Origin: Halorientalis salina
Lineage (GTDB): Archaea; Halobacteriota; Halobacteria; Halobacteriales; Haloarculaceae
Reading direction: 5' to 3'
DNA: 64,000 nucleotides
Assembly (NCBI RefSeq): GCF_005049285.1
Contig: NZ_SOSC01000003.1
Span: 1-64,000, forward strand
Shown: piece after piece, positions 9,274 to 18,500 of the stretch
Numbering within the stretch: the first letter of the stretch is position 1
Layout: the number at the start of each line of letters is the position of its first letter
Translations under genes and position numbers: made by a program
The notes under the pieces: model-generated
Databases searched by the model: none
What the model was told of the DNA's origin: nothing
The model's input: the letters and a program-made list of their open reading frames with translations, nothing else

Positions 9274-10833
9274 ATGGCAAACACCGGCGAGACGCGTCGC
9301 GAGACCGACGAGTTCGAACGGCTACGCGAACGGGTCACGCTCGCCGACGACGACCGCGAGGCGATCTCGGTCGTCGCGCCGTTCACGGGTGAACAGGTGG
9401 GGACGATTCCGGCCGGCACCGAGGCCGACGTCGCGGACGCCGTCGAACGCGCTCGGGCGGCCGGGGAACGATGGGCCGAGCGCTCGCCCGAGCAGCGGGC
9501 GGCCGTCTTCGAGGCGTTCCACGAGCTGGTGCTCGACCGCCAGGCCGAGTTGCTCGACGTGATCCAGACCGAGACTGGAAAGTCCCGCCTCCACGCCTTC
9601 GAGGAGATCCTGGACGTGGCGTCGACGGCTCAGTACTACGCCGAGCGCGGCCCCGGACTGCTGGCGCCCAGTCGCCGCGAGGGTGCGATCCCGCTGGCGA
9701 CGCGGGCGGAGGAACACCACCATCCGGTCGGCGTCGTCGGCATCATCAGCCCGTGGAACTACCCCCTCGCACTCAGCATCTCCGACGCCATCCCCGCGCT
9801 CCTCGCGGGCAACGGCGTCGTGTTCAAACCCGACGAGCACACCTCCTTCATCGCGCTCAAGGCGCTGGAACTGCTGGTGGAAGCCGGTCTCCCCGAGGGG
9901 CTCTGTCAGATCGTCACCGGTCGCGGGGACGAGGTCGGGCCACCGCTGATCGACCGCGTGGACTACCTCACCTTCACGGGGAGCACCGAAACCGGCCGGG
10001 CGGTGGCCGAGCAGGCGGGGCGGAACCTCATCGACTGCTCGCTGGAACTGGGCGGGAAGAACCCGATGCTGATTCTGGACGATGCTGACATCGATCAGGC
10101 GGTCCGGGGAGCCGTCAACGGCTCCTTTACGAACGCCGGGCAACTCTGTCTGGCGGCCGAGCGGATCTACGTCCACGAGACGGTCGCCGAGGCCTTCACC
10201 GAGCGGTTCGTCGCCGCGACCGAGGACCTCTCCCTGGGCGTCGGCGACGACTGGGACATCGACGTGGGGTCGCTCGTCTCCGCCGACCACCTGGCGAAGG
10301 TGGAGGCCCACGTCGAGGACGCCCGCGAGGCCGGGGCGACGGTGCTCGCCGGCGGGGAGGCCCGGCCCGACGTGGGGCCGTACGTCTACGAGCCGACCGT
10401 CCTGACGGACGTGCCCGAGTCGGCCGACTGCTGCCGGGAGGAGACGTTCGGCCCAGTGGTTTCGATCTACGAGGTGTCCTCGACCGAGGAAGCCATCGAG
10501 AAGGCCAACGACACCGAGTACGGGCTGAACGCGAGCGTGTTCACGGGGGACGGCGAGCGGGGCCGCGCGGTCGCCCGACGGATCGAGGCCGGGACGGTGG
10601 GCGTCAACGACGCGTACGCGGCCAGCTACGGGTCCATCGACGCGCCGATGGGCGGACGGAAACAGTCCGGCGTCGGCCGCCGCCACGGGAGCGGCGGCCT
10701 GCTGAAGTACACCGAATCCCAGACGATCGCCGAGCAGCGGACCGGCCCCATGGCTCCCCCGGCATCGCTCCCGAACGACTGGTACGCCCGGCTCATGACC
10801 GGCTTCCTGCGCGTGCTGAAGCGACTGCCCTGA
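9274..10833 (+). CDS. NAD(P)-dependent aldehyde dehydrogenase (succinate-semialdehyde type)
   Basis: 519 aa, full length for the family. Landmarks are IISPWNYPLALS (cofactor domain), FTGSTETG, the general-base segment LELGGKNP and the catalytic cysteine segment NAGQLCLAAERI. The C-terminus has FGPVVSIYEV and the terminal GGRKQSGVGRRHG. These proteins oxidise an aldehyde to a carboxylate in the cytoplasm. Overall form resembles succinate-semialdehyde dehydrogenases (GabD-like), but the substrate cannot be read from sequence. It stands alone with no GABA or polyamine genes next to it. A C-terminal extension of about 35 residues ends in a hydrophobic/basic helix. Confidence 0.92.
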   Translation: MANTGETRRETDEFERLRERVTLADDDREAISVVAPFTGEQVGTIPAGTEADVADAVERARAAGERWAERSPEQRAAVFEAFHELVLDRQAELLDVIQTETGKSRLHAFEEILDVASTAQYYAERGPGLLAPSRREGAIPLATRAEEHHHPVGVVGIISPWNYPLALSISDAIPALLAGNGVVFKPDEHTSFIALKALELLVEAGLPEGLCQIVTGRGDEVGPPLIDRVDYLTFTGSTETGRAVAEQAGRNLIDCSLELGGKNPMLILDDADIDQAVRGAVNGSFTNAGQLCLAAERIYVHETVAEAFTERFVAATEDLSLGVGDDWDIDVGSLVSADHLAKVEAHVEDAREAGATVLAGGEARPDVGPYVYEPTVLTDVPESADCCREETFGPVVSIYEVSSTEEAIEKANDTEYGLNASVFTGDGERGRAVARRIEAGTVGVNDAYAASYGSIDAPMGGRKQSGVGRRHGSGGLLKYTESQTIAEQRTGPMAPPASLPNDWYARLMTGFLRVLKRLP

Positions 10834-10950
10834 ACGGGGTCGCCGCGTAGCGGAGAGTCCGTGCTATAATTTATCACACTGGAGGTCGTACTGTTGGTAT
10901 TCGTCCGAGCGTGTCGGCGACGTGTCGGGAACCTCGGGCGGGAGCCAACG

Positions 10951-11091
10951 ATGAAGATAGCATGTGAGAACTGCGGGCGGAAAGTCACAGTCAACCGGGA
11001 GGGACAGGAGTCGCGAGCGCCGATGAAGTACTGTCGGCGATGCGGTGAGGAGTTGCCGCCCGAAGAGGAGTGGGAAGCGATCAGTCAGTAG
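10951..11091 (+). CDS. small zinc-ribbon protein
   Basis: 46 aa. Two CxxC pairs (CENC and CRRC) separated by 23 residues form a likely single zinc ribbon, followed by an acidic tail. Small proteins of this kind are common in haloarchaea and generally uncharacterised. The ORF is open 19 codons further upstream. The ATG at 10951 is chosen because the first Cys pair follows directly. Confidence 0.65.
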   Translation: MKIACENCGRKVTVNREGQESRAPMKYCRRCGEELPPEEEWEAISQ

Positions 11092-11195
11092 CGTCCCCGG
11101 CGGTCGGCGTCGGAGATGTGCGGTGGCACGAGCGGTGACCACGTCGCATGGACGTGGGACGTATGGGTTTTCAGTGTCCCCGGCGGAGCGTACGC

Positions 11196-12275
11196 ATGGT
11201 GGGTCTTGCCACGGTTACTCGGACTGGAAAGCAAATCGCCGCCGAGTTCTCCGCGAAGAACGTGACGCTCCTGGCGGCGGGCATCGCCTACAACGCGTTC
11301 GTCTCGCTGGTCCCGCTCCTCTTGCTCGTCCTGTTCGTCACGACAGTCGTCGGCGGGAACCTCGAATCCCGAATCGTCGAAACCGCGGAGGGGTCGCTGC
11401 CGACGCCGATCGCCGACGTGATTACGAGCGTGTTCCAGGGCGAGGGCGGCGTCGCGGGCGCGTCGCTCGTCGGGTTCGTCGTCTTGCTCTGGGGGACGTT
11501 GAAGATCTTCCGCGGGCTCGACACCGCGTTCTCGGAGATCTACGAGACAGAGGCCCAGAACTCCTTTCTCGACCAGTTGGTCGACGGGCTGGTCGTGCTG
11601 GTGGCGTTGCTCGTCGCGCTCGTCGCGACAGTCGGAGCCACTGCCGCGGTCGCCGCGCTGGCGGACGTGATCCCGGCCGTCAGCTACCTGACGCCGGTCG
11701 TCCTCCTCGTCGGGCTGGTCGCCGCGTTCCTCCCGATGTACTACCGGTTCCCGGACGCGGATCTGGAGTGGCGACAGGTCCTGCCTGGCACGGTGTTCGC
11801 CGCGGTCGGCTGGGTGGCGTTACAGTCGCTGTTTCAGGTGTATCTCTCCTTTTCCGGCGGCGGGACGGGGAGTTTCTTCGGCGGCGTCCTCGTCGTCATC
11901 ACGTGGCTGTACTTCTCCGGGCTGGTCCTGTTGCTCGGCGCGGTCATCAACGCGGTCCTGGGCGGTCACGCCTCGGGCAAGGCCGGCGGTATCGGCCAGG
12001 GTGCGACCGGCTACCAGACGAACCGGGAGGAGACGCTCGACCGCGACGAGATCGCCGAGTACCTCACGGAACTCCGGGCGGAACTGACCAGTCGCGACGC
12101 GGGGACGGAGCCGTTCGCCAGTTCCGACCCCGGGGACCGGCACCTCGGCCCGGACGGCCGCGTCAAACTGATCGAACAGACAACGCGGAACGGTGACAGC
12201 GAGGAGTGGGCCGTCTCCGTCCGCTGGGAGAGCGACGACAGCTCGTCCGACCGGTCAGAGGGAGTCGAGAGCTGA
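11196..12275 (+). CDS. YihY/BrkB-family inner-membrane protein
   Basis: 359 aa from the ATG at 11196. It has about six membrane segments, starting with the family segment LLAAGIAYNAFVSLVPLLLLVL. Family hallmarks include WGTLKIFRGLDTAFSEIYETE and a final segment with VVITWLYFSGLVLLLGAVINAVLGG. A hydrophilic acidic C-terminal tail of about 95 residues follows. BrkB/YihY proteins have no agreed function; the old name tRNA-processing RNase BN is a misassignment. A 16-codon longer start is possible but lacks family support. Confidence 0.88.
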   Translation: MVGLATVTRTGKQIAAEFSAKNVTLLAAGIAYNAFVSLVPLLLLVLFVTTVVGGNLESRIVETAEGSLPTPIADVITSVFQGEGGVAGASLVGFVVLLWGTLKIFRGLDTAFSEIYETEAQNSFLDQLVDGLVVLVALLVALVATVGATAAVAALADVIPAVSYLTPVVLLVGLVAAFLPMYYRFPDADLEWRQVLPGTVFAAVGWVALQSLFQVYLSFSGGGTGSFFGGVLVVITWLYFSGLVLLLGAVINAVLGGHASGKAGGIGQGATGYQTNREETLDRDEIAEYLTELRAELTSRDAGTEPFASSDPGDRHLGPDGRVKLIEQTTRNGDSEEWAVSVRWESDDSSSDRSEGVES

Positions 12276-12305
12276 GGCAGGAGCCGTCGCCCGGCGACGG
12301 CCAGA

Positions 12306-13349
12306 TCACCGCCAGACGCCCTGTTCGCGGTCCATCAAGGTGACGACGGCGACGTGCGGAAGCGTCAACGCGGCGATGAGCACCAGGTACAGCGCGACCA
12401 GCCCCAGCAGGTCCCCGGGCTGGCGCGGCACGACCAGCCAGAGCCCGCCGAGCAGCGCCAGCGCCGCGAGTGTCAGCGGCGTCGCCTCGACGGCGAAGCG
12501 GCCGAGCGCCGAGCCGAACCGGCCGGACCGGACCGTATCCCGCGTCCGCTCGTCGAGCACGACGAGGCGGGCGATGTGTCGCAGCGAGTGCCAGACGCAG
12601 AAGTAGACGCCGACCGCCAGCAGGGGCGGGACGACGAGGAAGTAGGCGGCGAGCAACAGGGTCTCGCCGGCGTCGACCGCCCAGGCCGAGCGGTCCTCGG
12701 TCCGGACGTATCCCAGTGTGAGATAGCCGGCGACGAGCAGACCGAACCCGACGCCGAGGGCGAGTCGCGTCTCGACCCGAAACAGCCACGCCAGTCCCGC
12801 GACCGATCCGACCTCGAAGGGGGAGACGAGCGCGCGGGCGACCCGGCGATACCAGCCGGGGAAAGAGAGCAGGGGCACGAGCATCGGCAGGCCGCCGCGA
12901 ACGGCGACGGCGAGCCAGCGCCGGTATCTGTCGTCGAGATAATCGACCCGGGAGACGGTTCGCAACGCGTACAGGTCGCCCTGCCCCCAGTGGAACCAGG
13001 TCAACAGGATGAAACTCACGAAGGCAAATTCAGGGGCGAGAAACCAGAGCGCGGCGTAGGCAACTCCGAGAACGAGATAGAGCAGGCCGACCGCGGCCAT
13101 CGCGCGCCAGGTCGCCGGCTGTCCACGCACACGCGGAGCCGCCAGGTGGTCGACGGCACCGTGGGGGAGCCCCAGAACGACGACGCTGGCGACGAGGGGG
13201 ACGAGCTGCACCCGGAGCGGGACGGTGAGGCCGACGAGGAACGGGACGACGAGCGCACCGGTCAGCAGCCAGGCGGGCCAGCAGACCGCCCTGGTGAGCG
13301 TGGCGCGTGCGCGGACCGCGAGGTCGACACCGGGGACGGATTCAGACAC
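12306..13349 (-). CDS. blh: Brp/Blh-family beta-carotene 15,15'-dioxygenase
   Basis: 347 aa integral membrane protein with the conserved histidine segments of the family: LGLPHGAVDH, FHWGQGD, VWHSLRH and LTLPHVAVV. Blh cleaves beta-carotene to two retinal molecules, the chromophore of bacteriorhodopsin. Its ATG is only 3 nt after the stop of the lycopene cyclase gene, and opsin lies upstream, so one operon makes both protein and chromophore. It converges on the BrkB-like gene with a 30-nt gap. Confidence 0.95.
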   Translation of the reverse strand: MSESVPGVDLAVRARATLTRAVCWPAWLLTGALVVPFLVGLTVPLRVQLVPLVASVVVLGLPHGAVDHLAAPRVRGQPATWRAMAAVGLLYLVLGVAYAALWFLAPEFAFVSFILLTWFHWGQGDLYALRTVSRVDYLDDRYRRWLAVAVRGGLPMLVPLLSFPGWYRRVARALVSPFEVGSVAGLAWLFRVETRLALGVGFGLLVAGYLTLGYVRTEDRSAWAVDAGETLLLAAYFLVVPPLLAVGVYFCVWHSLRHIARLVVLDERTRDTVRSGRFGSALGRFAVEATPLTLAALALLGGLWLVVPRQPGDLLGLVALYLVLIAALTLPHVAVVTLMDREQGVWR

Positions 13350-13352
13350 TGG

Positions 13353-14111
13353 TCACACCCCGACGGACTCGCGGAGGTCGGCGTACATGGTCTGGACCTG
13401 GGGCCAGCGGTCGGTCACCCACCAGAACAGGAGCAGACCCTGGACGAGGAAGAGGTTGGTGAGGAAGAAAAAGAGCAGTTCCTCGATCGGGAGTCCGAGG
13501 AGTTCGATACCGGTCATGAACGCCTCGTCGAAGGTCCAGATACCCAGTTCGATGGCGATCCGATCGGCGATCCAGAGGTAGGCGCTGGGGACGAGCACGC
13601 CGACGGCGAGCGTGCGACGCAGATCCCAGAGCACCGGCCAGCCAAAGCCCCACTGGATGGCCAGAACGGGGGCGGCCCACACGAGGAGGGTTCCGAGGTA
13701 GTAGGTCGAGTCCGCGAACAGCCACAGGCCGAGGCCGGCGACGAGGCCGCCGCCGAGCAGTCCGAGGGCGCGCTGTCCGAGGCCGATACCGAACGGCCGC
13801 TCGGCGCGGGTCGGGAGCCGACACAGCCAGAGGCCGGTCAGCAGCGGCTGGAGGACGAAAAAGAGGTACTCCTCGACCGGCGCGTACCAGATCCGCGCGA
13901 GGACGGTGCCTTCACCGTAGGACCAGACGCCGGTCGCGATGAGGTGGTTGTCCCAGGGGGTCGTGTAGACGACGGCGATGGCGACGAGCAGGCCGAGACC
14001 GGCGGGGGCGGCGTACCGTCGGCCGGGCGTCGGAAACGGCGTCGTCAGCGCCAGCGCAACCAGTGGTGGGAGGACGAACACCAGATGGAACTGTACGTAG
14101 GTGAGCGTCAC
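13353..14111 (-). CDS. crtY: lycopene beta-cyclase (CrtYcd fused type)
   Basis: About 252 aa with seven or so membrane segments. It contains two repeats of the CrtYc/CrtYd domain, each with a P-E-E motif region: APVEEYLFFVLQPLL and LPIEELLFFFLTNLF. This is the heterodimeric cyclase type fused into one chain, as in other haloarchaea. It converts lycopene to beta-carotene, the substrate of the next gene. The frame is open up to 14246. I chose the GTG at 14111 (VTLTYVQFHLVF) because the family begins there. GTG 14174 and the 14246 start are alternatives. Confidence 0.92.
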   Translation of the reverse strand: MTLTYVQFHLVFVLPPLVALALTTPFPTPGRRYAAPAGLGLLVAIAVVYTTPWDNHLIATGVWSYGEGTVLARIWYAPVEEYLFFVLQPLLTGLWLCRLPTRAERPFGIGLGQRALGLLGGGLVAGLGLWLFADSTYYLGTLLVWAAPVLAIQWGFGWPVLWDLRRTLAVGVLVPSAYLWIADRIAIELGIWTFDEAFMTGIELLGLPIEELLFFFLTNLFLVQGLLLFWWVTDRWPQVQTMYADLRESVGV

Positions 14112-14304
14112 CAGCGGTGTGGTGGCGAACACGGCGATCACCACGCTCCCGACTGCCGGAACCCTATTCGCCACAGATCGGTTCCTGCACTCGACATACG
14201 ACGGCGTTCGGGGGGGACTGTCATGTCGTTTGTGTCGACCTGTCACTCACTGGGACGGTCTCGGCCCGGAAACGGGGCCGGAGCCGCCAGCGAAGCGACG
14301 CGAG

Positions 14305-15063
14305 TCAGTCGGTCGTGGTCGTAGCAGCCTCCGGGGTTTCGACGCGGGAGGCTTCGAGCGTGCCGCGGCTCCGCAACAACAGGAAGCCGAAGCCGACCTT
14401 CGCAGTCACGTCGAGCACCATGAACGCGGCCGTCTCCCAGTACAGCGGGACGAGCGCCAGTCCCTCGGTACCGATGAGCCAGACGATGGGATAGGCCGTC
14501 CACAGCAGGATCGTCAGGTTCCGGAGCGTGCCGAACAGGTCCCCGACGTCCCCCGGCTGTGTCGCCGCCTGCGCGGAGAGGCGACTCACCAGCACGTACA
14601 GCAAGACGAGGAAGAACGCGGAGCTGATCCCCCACCAGGTGATCCGCATGGCCTGACTCGTCGTGATGATCGTCGCGATGAACCCCGTGACGATCATCCC
14701 CACGTCGAGCCCGATGAGCGTCCCGATCGTGTTCCGATTCGCACCCGCCAGCAGGGCCAGATCGAGCAGTAGGAGCGGCGTCGTGAACAGCCAGTCGGCG
14801 TATCGCGCCCAGTAGATGTCGAGCGCCGCCTCCTGCCACGGGACCGCGAGCTCTACCAGCCCGAACCCCATCGCCATCGAGAAATACGACAGCGCGGCGA
14901 TGACCGGGATGAAGATTGTCACGATGAAAAAGGCCTGCCGCTCCGGGTCGTCCTCGCGCCACCCCATCCCGATAAACGCCAGCGCCCCGAGTGCCATTAG
15001 TGCCGTACCGATCCACAGCCAGACGCTTTCCGTTCCTGGTTGGACCATAGTCCATCGAGACAT
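14305..15063 (-). CDS. bop: bacteriorhodopsin, light-driven proton pump
   Basis: 252 aa, seven membrane helices. Helix C reads ARYADWLFTTPLLLLDLALL and so holds the proton acceptor and donor aspartates in the DTD pattern of proton pumps (D85, T89, D96 in Halobacterium numbering). Helix G reads FMVLDVTAKVGFG with the retinal lysine and the counter-ion Asp. The release-group glutamates are present (GTEG and WETA). It is therefore a proton pump, not a halorhodopsin or sensory rhodopsin. It heads an operon with crtY and blh. An internal ATG at 15048 (MVQPGTES) is also a plausible start. Confidence 0.96.
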   Translation of the reverse strand: MSRWTMVQPGTESVWLWIGTALMALGALAFIGMGWREDDPERQAFFIVTIFIPVIAALSYFSMAMGFGLVELAVPWQEAALDIYWARYADWLFTTPLLLLDLALLAGANRNTIGTLIGLDVGMIVTGFIATIITTSQAMRITWWGISSAFFLVLLYVLVSRLSAQAATQPGDVGDLFGTLRNLTILLWTAYPIVWLIGTEGLALVPLYWETAAFMVLDVTAKVGFGFLLLRSRGTLEASRVETPEAATTTTD

Positions 15064-15092
15064 AGGATGGGAACCACATAACTGTCATTGGA

Positions 15093-15131
15093 CGAAAATA
15101 TTAATAACGCGATCGAGTGGTCTAGTCGGTT
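15093..15131 (-). promoter_or_regulatory. bop promoter with possible upstream activating site
   Basis: On the minus strand a TATA-like TTATTAATATTTTC (plus 15093-15106) lies about 37 nt upstream of the first ATG. Directly upstream is ACCGACTAGACC (plus 15119-15130), which resembles the ACC-n-ACTAG core of the upstream activating sequence bound by Bat at bop-regulon promoters of Halobacterium. Spacing to the TATA box is similar to that case. No bat gene is in the window. Confidence 0.45.
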
Positions 15132-15314
15132 TCACAGTTCTTATTCCGGAATTACTAGTGCCAGCATCAGTCCACTTTACGGACACATTACCGACAGAGG
15201 CGGGGCCAATTCGACCGATGAGTCGGCATGGCAGAATCAAGTTTACGCGACCGTGTGCGATGAACGCAATACACAACTACGGGTACGTCTCGGGGCGTGG
15301 TCAGTTCAAACGTC

Positions 15315-15776
15315 ATGTCCACACAGACAGACACAGTTTTCGAACGGGGAGTACAGCTCGCGGCCTGGCAGGCAGGTGTCGTCGGTGGCCTGCTCGGAGC
15401 CGCCGTCATGGCCGTCCTGATGGCAGCGATGAGTTCGCCGGTGCTAACGATGGCGATTCCCGCGCTCTACGGGTTCTCCGGGGGTATCGCCGGCGTCACC
15501 ATCCACCTCGCACACGGCGCGGTGCTGGGCGTCGCGTTCGCGGCCGTCGTTCAGTCCGGCTTCGTGGGCCGACCCTCACCAGGTCGAGTGCTCGGCGCGG
15601 GTATCCTGTGGGGCGTTCTCGTCTGGGTGGCGCTCGCAGCGCTCGTCATGCCGGTCTGGCTCGCGACCGTCGGGTTCGCCGGCGCGCCGCCGTTCCCGAA
15701 CTTCGCGGTGCCGAGCCTCCTGTGGCACGCCGTCTACGGTGCCGTCCTCGGTGGCGTGTACGCCATCACGCGCTGA
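15315..15776 (+). CDS. conserved haloarchaeal membrane protein
   Basis: 153 aa with four predicted membrane segments rich in Gly/Ala, starting with AGVVGGLLGAAVMAVLM. It has a histidine in a membrane segment (VTIHLAHGAVLG) and a WHAVYGAVLGGVYA ending. I do not recognise a characterised family. It is divergently transcribed from bop. The start is ATG 15315; an in-frame GTG/ATG at 15297 adds six residues. Confidence 0.75.
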   Translation: MSTQTDTVFERGVQLAAWQAGVVGGLLGAAVMAVLMAAMSSPVLTMAIPALYGFSGGIAGVTIHLAHGAVLGVAFAAVVQSGFVGRPSPGRVLGAGILWGVLVWVALAALVMPVWLATVGFAGAPPFPNFAVPSLLWHAVYGAVLGGVYAITR

Positions 15777-15855
15777 TCAGTCGGGACCACGGCACCCCTT
15801 CCGCCGACGACTCGCCAACAAAGGGGCTTTACCCTCGACTCGTCTGGTACCGTGC

Positions 15856-17037
15856 ATGAAGCCGCCGGGGGCCGAGACCGTCGTGGTCCGCTACGGAGAC
15901 ATGAGCACGAAGAGCAGTCGGGTCCGCCGGGACATGGAGCGCCAGCTCGTCGAGAACATCGACGCCTTGCTCATCGACCGCGGGATCCCGGGCGATGTCG
16001 AACGCCACTCGACGCGACCGCTGGTCAGGACGACCACAGACGCAGTCGAGGACGCAGCAGCGACAGCGGCCGACGCCTTCGGCGTCGTCTCGACCAGTCC
16101 CGCACGCTCGCTCCCGTCCGAAAAGGGGCCAATCCTGGACGCACTGGCCGAAACCGCTCGGGCCTGCTACGACGGGGGGAGTTTCGCCGTCGACGCCCGG
16201 CGGTCCGGAACGGACTACCCGTTCACCAGCGTCGACATCGAGGAGGCCGGCGGCCAGGCCGTCTGGGAAGCGGTCGAAGACGACTTCGAGCCCGAGGTCG
16301 ACCTGGAAGACCCGGACATCACGTTCAGCGTCGAGATCCGCGAGGACGAGGCGTTCCTCTTTTTCGAGGCGGTCGATGGCCCGGGCGGAATGCCCCTGGG
16401 GAGCCAGCGAGCGGTCGTCGCCCTGGTGAGCGGCGGCATCGACTCACCGGTCGCGGCCTACGAGATCATGCGGACGGGGTGCCCGATCCTGCCAGTGTAC
16501 GTCGACCTCGGCGAGTACGGCGGCCCCGACCACCGGGCGCGCGCAGCCGAAACGGTCCGAACCCTCCAGCAGTACGCCCCCAACTTCGAGATGCCGCTCC
16601 GCGTCGTGCCGGGCGGCGACACCGTCTCGCGACTGGCCGCGGACCTCGGTACGGGACGTATGCTCGTCTTCCGTCGGTTCTGCCTGCTCGTCGCCGAGGA
16701 GATCGCCCTGGACGCGGACGCCCGGGGTATCGTCACCGGCGAGTCCATCGGCCAGAAGTCGAGCCAGACGGCCCAGAACATCAGCGTCACCAGCCCCGTC
16801 ACGGACCTGCCGGTCTACCGGCCGCTCCTGACGACGGACAAGAACGTCATCACCGAACGCGCAAAGGAGATCGGGACCTTCCACGACTCGACGATTCCCG
16901 CCGGCTGTAACCGCTTTGCCCCCGCACAGGCAGAGACGAACGCCCATCTCGACCGTCTCCGCAGGATCGAACCCGACGACCTCCGCGAACGCGCCCGCGA
17001 CGCCGTCGCCGACGCCGAACTCGTCGACGTCGCGTGA
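15856..17037 (+). CDS. thiI: tRNA sulfurtransferase ThiI (4-thiouridine synthase)
   Basis: 393 aa. The N-terminal ferredoxin-like/THUMP part carries VVRYGDMSTKS and FSVEIRED, and is followed by a PP-loop ATPase with VALVSGGIDSPVAAYE. A conserved cysteine lies near the end (PAGCNRFAP). ThiI adenylates U8 of tRNA and transfers sulfur to give s4U. Archaeal forms lack the C-terminal rhodanese domain, as here. The frame extends 39 codons upstream of the ATG but without family similarity. No partner sulfur donor is adjacent. Confidence 0.94.
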   Translation: MKPPGAETVVVRYGDMSTKSSRVRRDMERQLVENIDALLIDRGIPGDVERHSTRPLVRTTTDAVEDAAATAADAFGVVSTSPARSLPSEKGPILDALAETARACYDGGSFAVDARRSGTDYPFTSVDIEEAGGQAVWEAVEDDFEPEVDLEDPDITFSVEIREDEAFLFFEAVDGPGGMPLGSQRAVVALVSGGIDSPVAAYEIMRTGCPILPVYVDLGEYGGPDHRARAAETVRTLQQYAPNFEMPLRVVPGGDTVSRLAADLGTGRMLVFRRFCLLVAEEIALDADARGIVTGESIGQKSSQTAQNISVTSPVTDLPVYRPLLTTDKNVITERAKEIGTFHDSTIPAGCNRFAPAQAETNAHLDRLRRIEPDDLRERARDAVADAELVDVA

Positions 17038-17112
17038 ACCGGGCCACCAGCCACCGATCGACCCGTCGACCGTGCCCGACGTTTTTGTCCGAAGACCGGA
17101 GCAGGTGCACGT

Positions 17113-17673
17113 GTGACCGACGTGGGACACAGAGCACTCGTCGCCTACGAACGCGACCGCGACCGCTACGACCTGCATTACTCACACTGGGGGGCACACG
17201 ACTGGCGACTCGCGACCGCCATCAGGCCCGATCAGCCCTTCGGCCGGCCCGAGAGCGAACACCGTGGCGAGACAACGGCCGTCGATCCGGCGCCGCTCGC
17301 GACCGACTGTTCGTTCGACGCCGTCCTCGACGAACACCTCGATTTCCAGGGGTACGAGGCGTTCGTTTCCGTCTCCGAGTCCTTCGAGGTGACATCGTGG
17401 CTGGTCTGCTGGTTCGGCCTCCCGGGCGTCGACAGCGACCGACCACGTGACGGCGCTATCGTGTCGGTCGACACCGGGGCTGTCAGGCTCGACGGCGAAC
17501 GGCTCCGAAGCAGGTTCGCCGGCGCGAAAGAGACAGTCGGGGCAATGGTCGACCGCGGGGACATCGACCCGGAGACGGCCCGTGCGTCCCTGGCAAGGGC
17601 GGTCGAGTCGTGGGGCGGGAACGACCGGCCAGTCCATCTCGGGCCAACGACCCGGGCCGCCCTCGGCCGGTGA
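17113..17673 (+). CDS. haloarchaeal DUF6735-type protein
   Basis: 186 aa, GTG start. It opens with ALVAYERDRDRYDLHYSHWGAHDWRLA, the mark of a haloarchaeal family listed as DUF6735, and is acidic and soluble. The function is unknown. It sits 75 nt after thiI and 63 nt before nucS on the same strand, so the three may be co-transcribed. Confidence 0.8.
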   Translation: MTDVGHRALVAYERDRDRYDLHYSHWGAHDWRLATAIRPDQPFGRPESEHRGETTAVDPAPLATDCSFDAVLDEHLDFQGYEAFVSVSESFEVTSWLVCWFGLPGVDSDRPRDGAIVSVDTGAVRLDGERLRSRFAGAKETVGAMVDRGDIDPETARASLARAVESWGGNDRPVHLGPTTRAALGR

Positions 17674-17736
17674 GCCAGCGGTCGGGCAGGCCGGTCCCGA
17701 CGGGCTTATTCCGCCCGGGGGCGCTACGTCCGGCCA

Positions 17737-18492
17737 GTGACAGCGAACGACGGCCACCAGGGAGAGGCCGGCCAACCGGTCGACCACGTCGCCAGTCCGA
17801 CGCCGGCCCAGGCGAGAGACCGAGTGGCCAATGCCTTCGAGCGAAACGATCTCGTGACGGTGTTCGGCCGGTGTACCGTCGAGTACGAGGGGCGGGCGTC
17901 CAGCCACCTCGGCCCGGGCGATCGGCTGGTCGTCTGCAAACCCGACGGAACGACGCTCGTCCACACCGACGAGGGCCACCAGCCGGTCAACTGGCAACCC
18001 CCTGGCTGTACCCAGGCGGCCAGACTCACCGACGGCCAGTTCGAGCTGTACAGCCGGCGGTCGACCCCGGAAGAGGAACTCCTCGTCGCCTTCGAGGAGG
18101 TACTCCAGGTGACCGGGTACAACCTCACCGACGAGCGCGACCTTTCCCTCGTGGGTACCGAAGAGGACCTCCGTGATCGGATCCTGGCCGAGCCCTCCCT
18201 GCTCGAAGCGGGGTTCACACCGCTGGCGACGGAGCGTGAGACCAGCGCTGGTGCAGTGGACATCTTCGGCGAGGACGCCGACGGACGGCGGGTGGTCGTC
18301 GAGCTAAAACGCCGGCGCGTCGGTCCGGACGCTGTCGGCCAGTTGACGCGCTACGTCGACGCGCTGAGTCGCGACCTCCACGCCGACGCGGCGGTCCGTG
18401 GCATCCTCGTTGCACCCTCGGTCACCGACCGGGCGCGAGAGCTACTCGCCGAAAAGGGCCTCGAGTTCGTCGCGCTGGAGCCCGACGTATGA
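17737..18492 (+). CDS. nucS: mismatch/branched-DNA endonuclease NucS (EndoMS)
   Basis: 251 aa, GTG start. The N-terminal DNA-binding domain has CTVEYEGRASSHLGPGDRLVVCKPDGT-type sequence and the W-Q-P-PG loop. The C-terminal nuclease domain has VDIFGEDADGRRVVVELKRR, with catalytic D175, E189 and K191 of the D-ExK type. NucS/EndoMS dimers cut both strands around certain mismatches and act with the PCNA clamp. No clear PIP box is seen at the C-terminus. It lies in the same 21-kb region as two mutS genes and mutL, a rival repair system. Confidence 0.94.
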   Translation: MTANDGHQGEAGQPVDHVASPTPAQARDRVANAFERNDLVTVFGRCTVEYEGRASSHLGPGDRLVVCKPDGTTLVHTDEGHQPVNWQPPGCTQAARLTDGQFELYSRRSTPEEELLVAFEEVLQVTGYNLTDERDLSLVGTEEDLRDRILAEPSLLEAGFTPLATERETSAGAVDIFGEDADGRRVVVELKRRRVGPDAVGQLTRYVDALSRDLHADAAVRGILVAPSVTDRARELLAEKGLEFVALEPDV

Positions 18493-18500
18493 GAGACGGC

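Noticed and set aside
12354-14324. 656-codon plus-strand ORF
   Set aside because: Exact shadow of blh and crtY on the other strand, with repetitive Gln/Glu/Arg composition.
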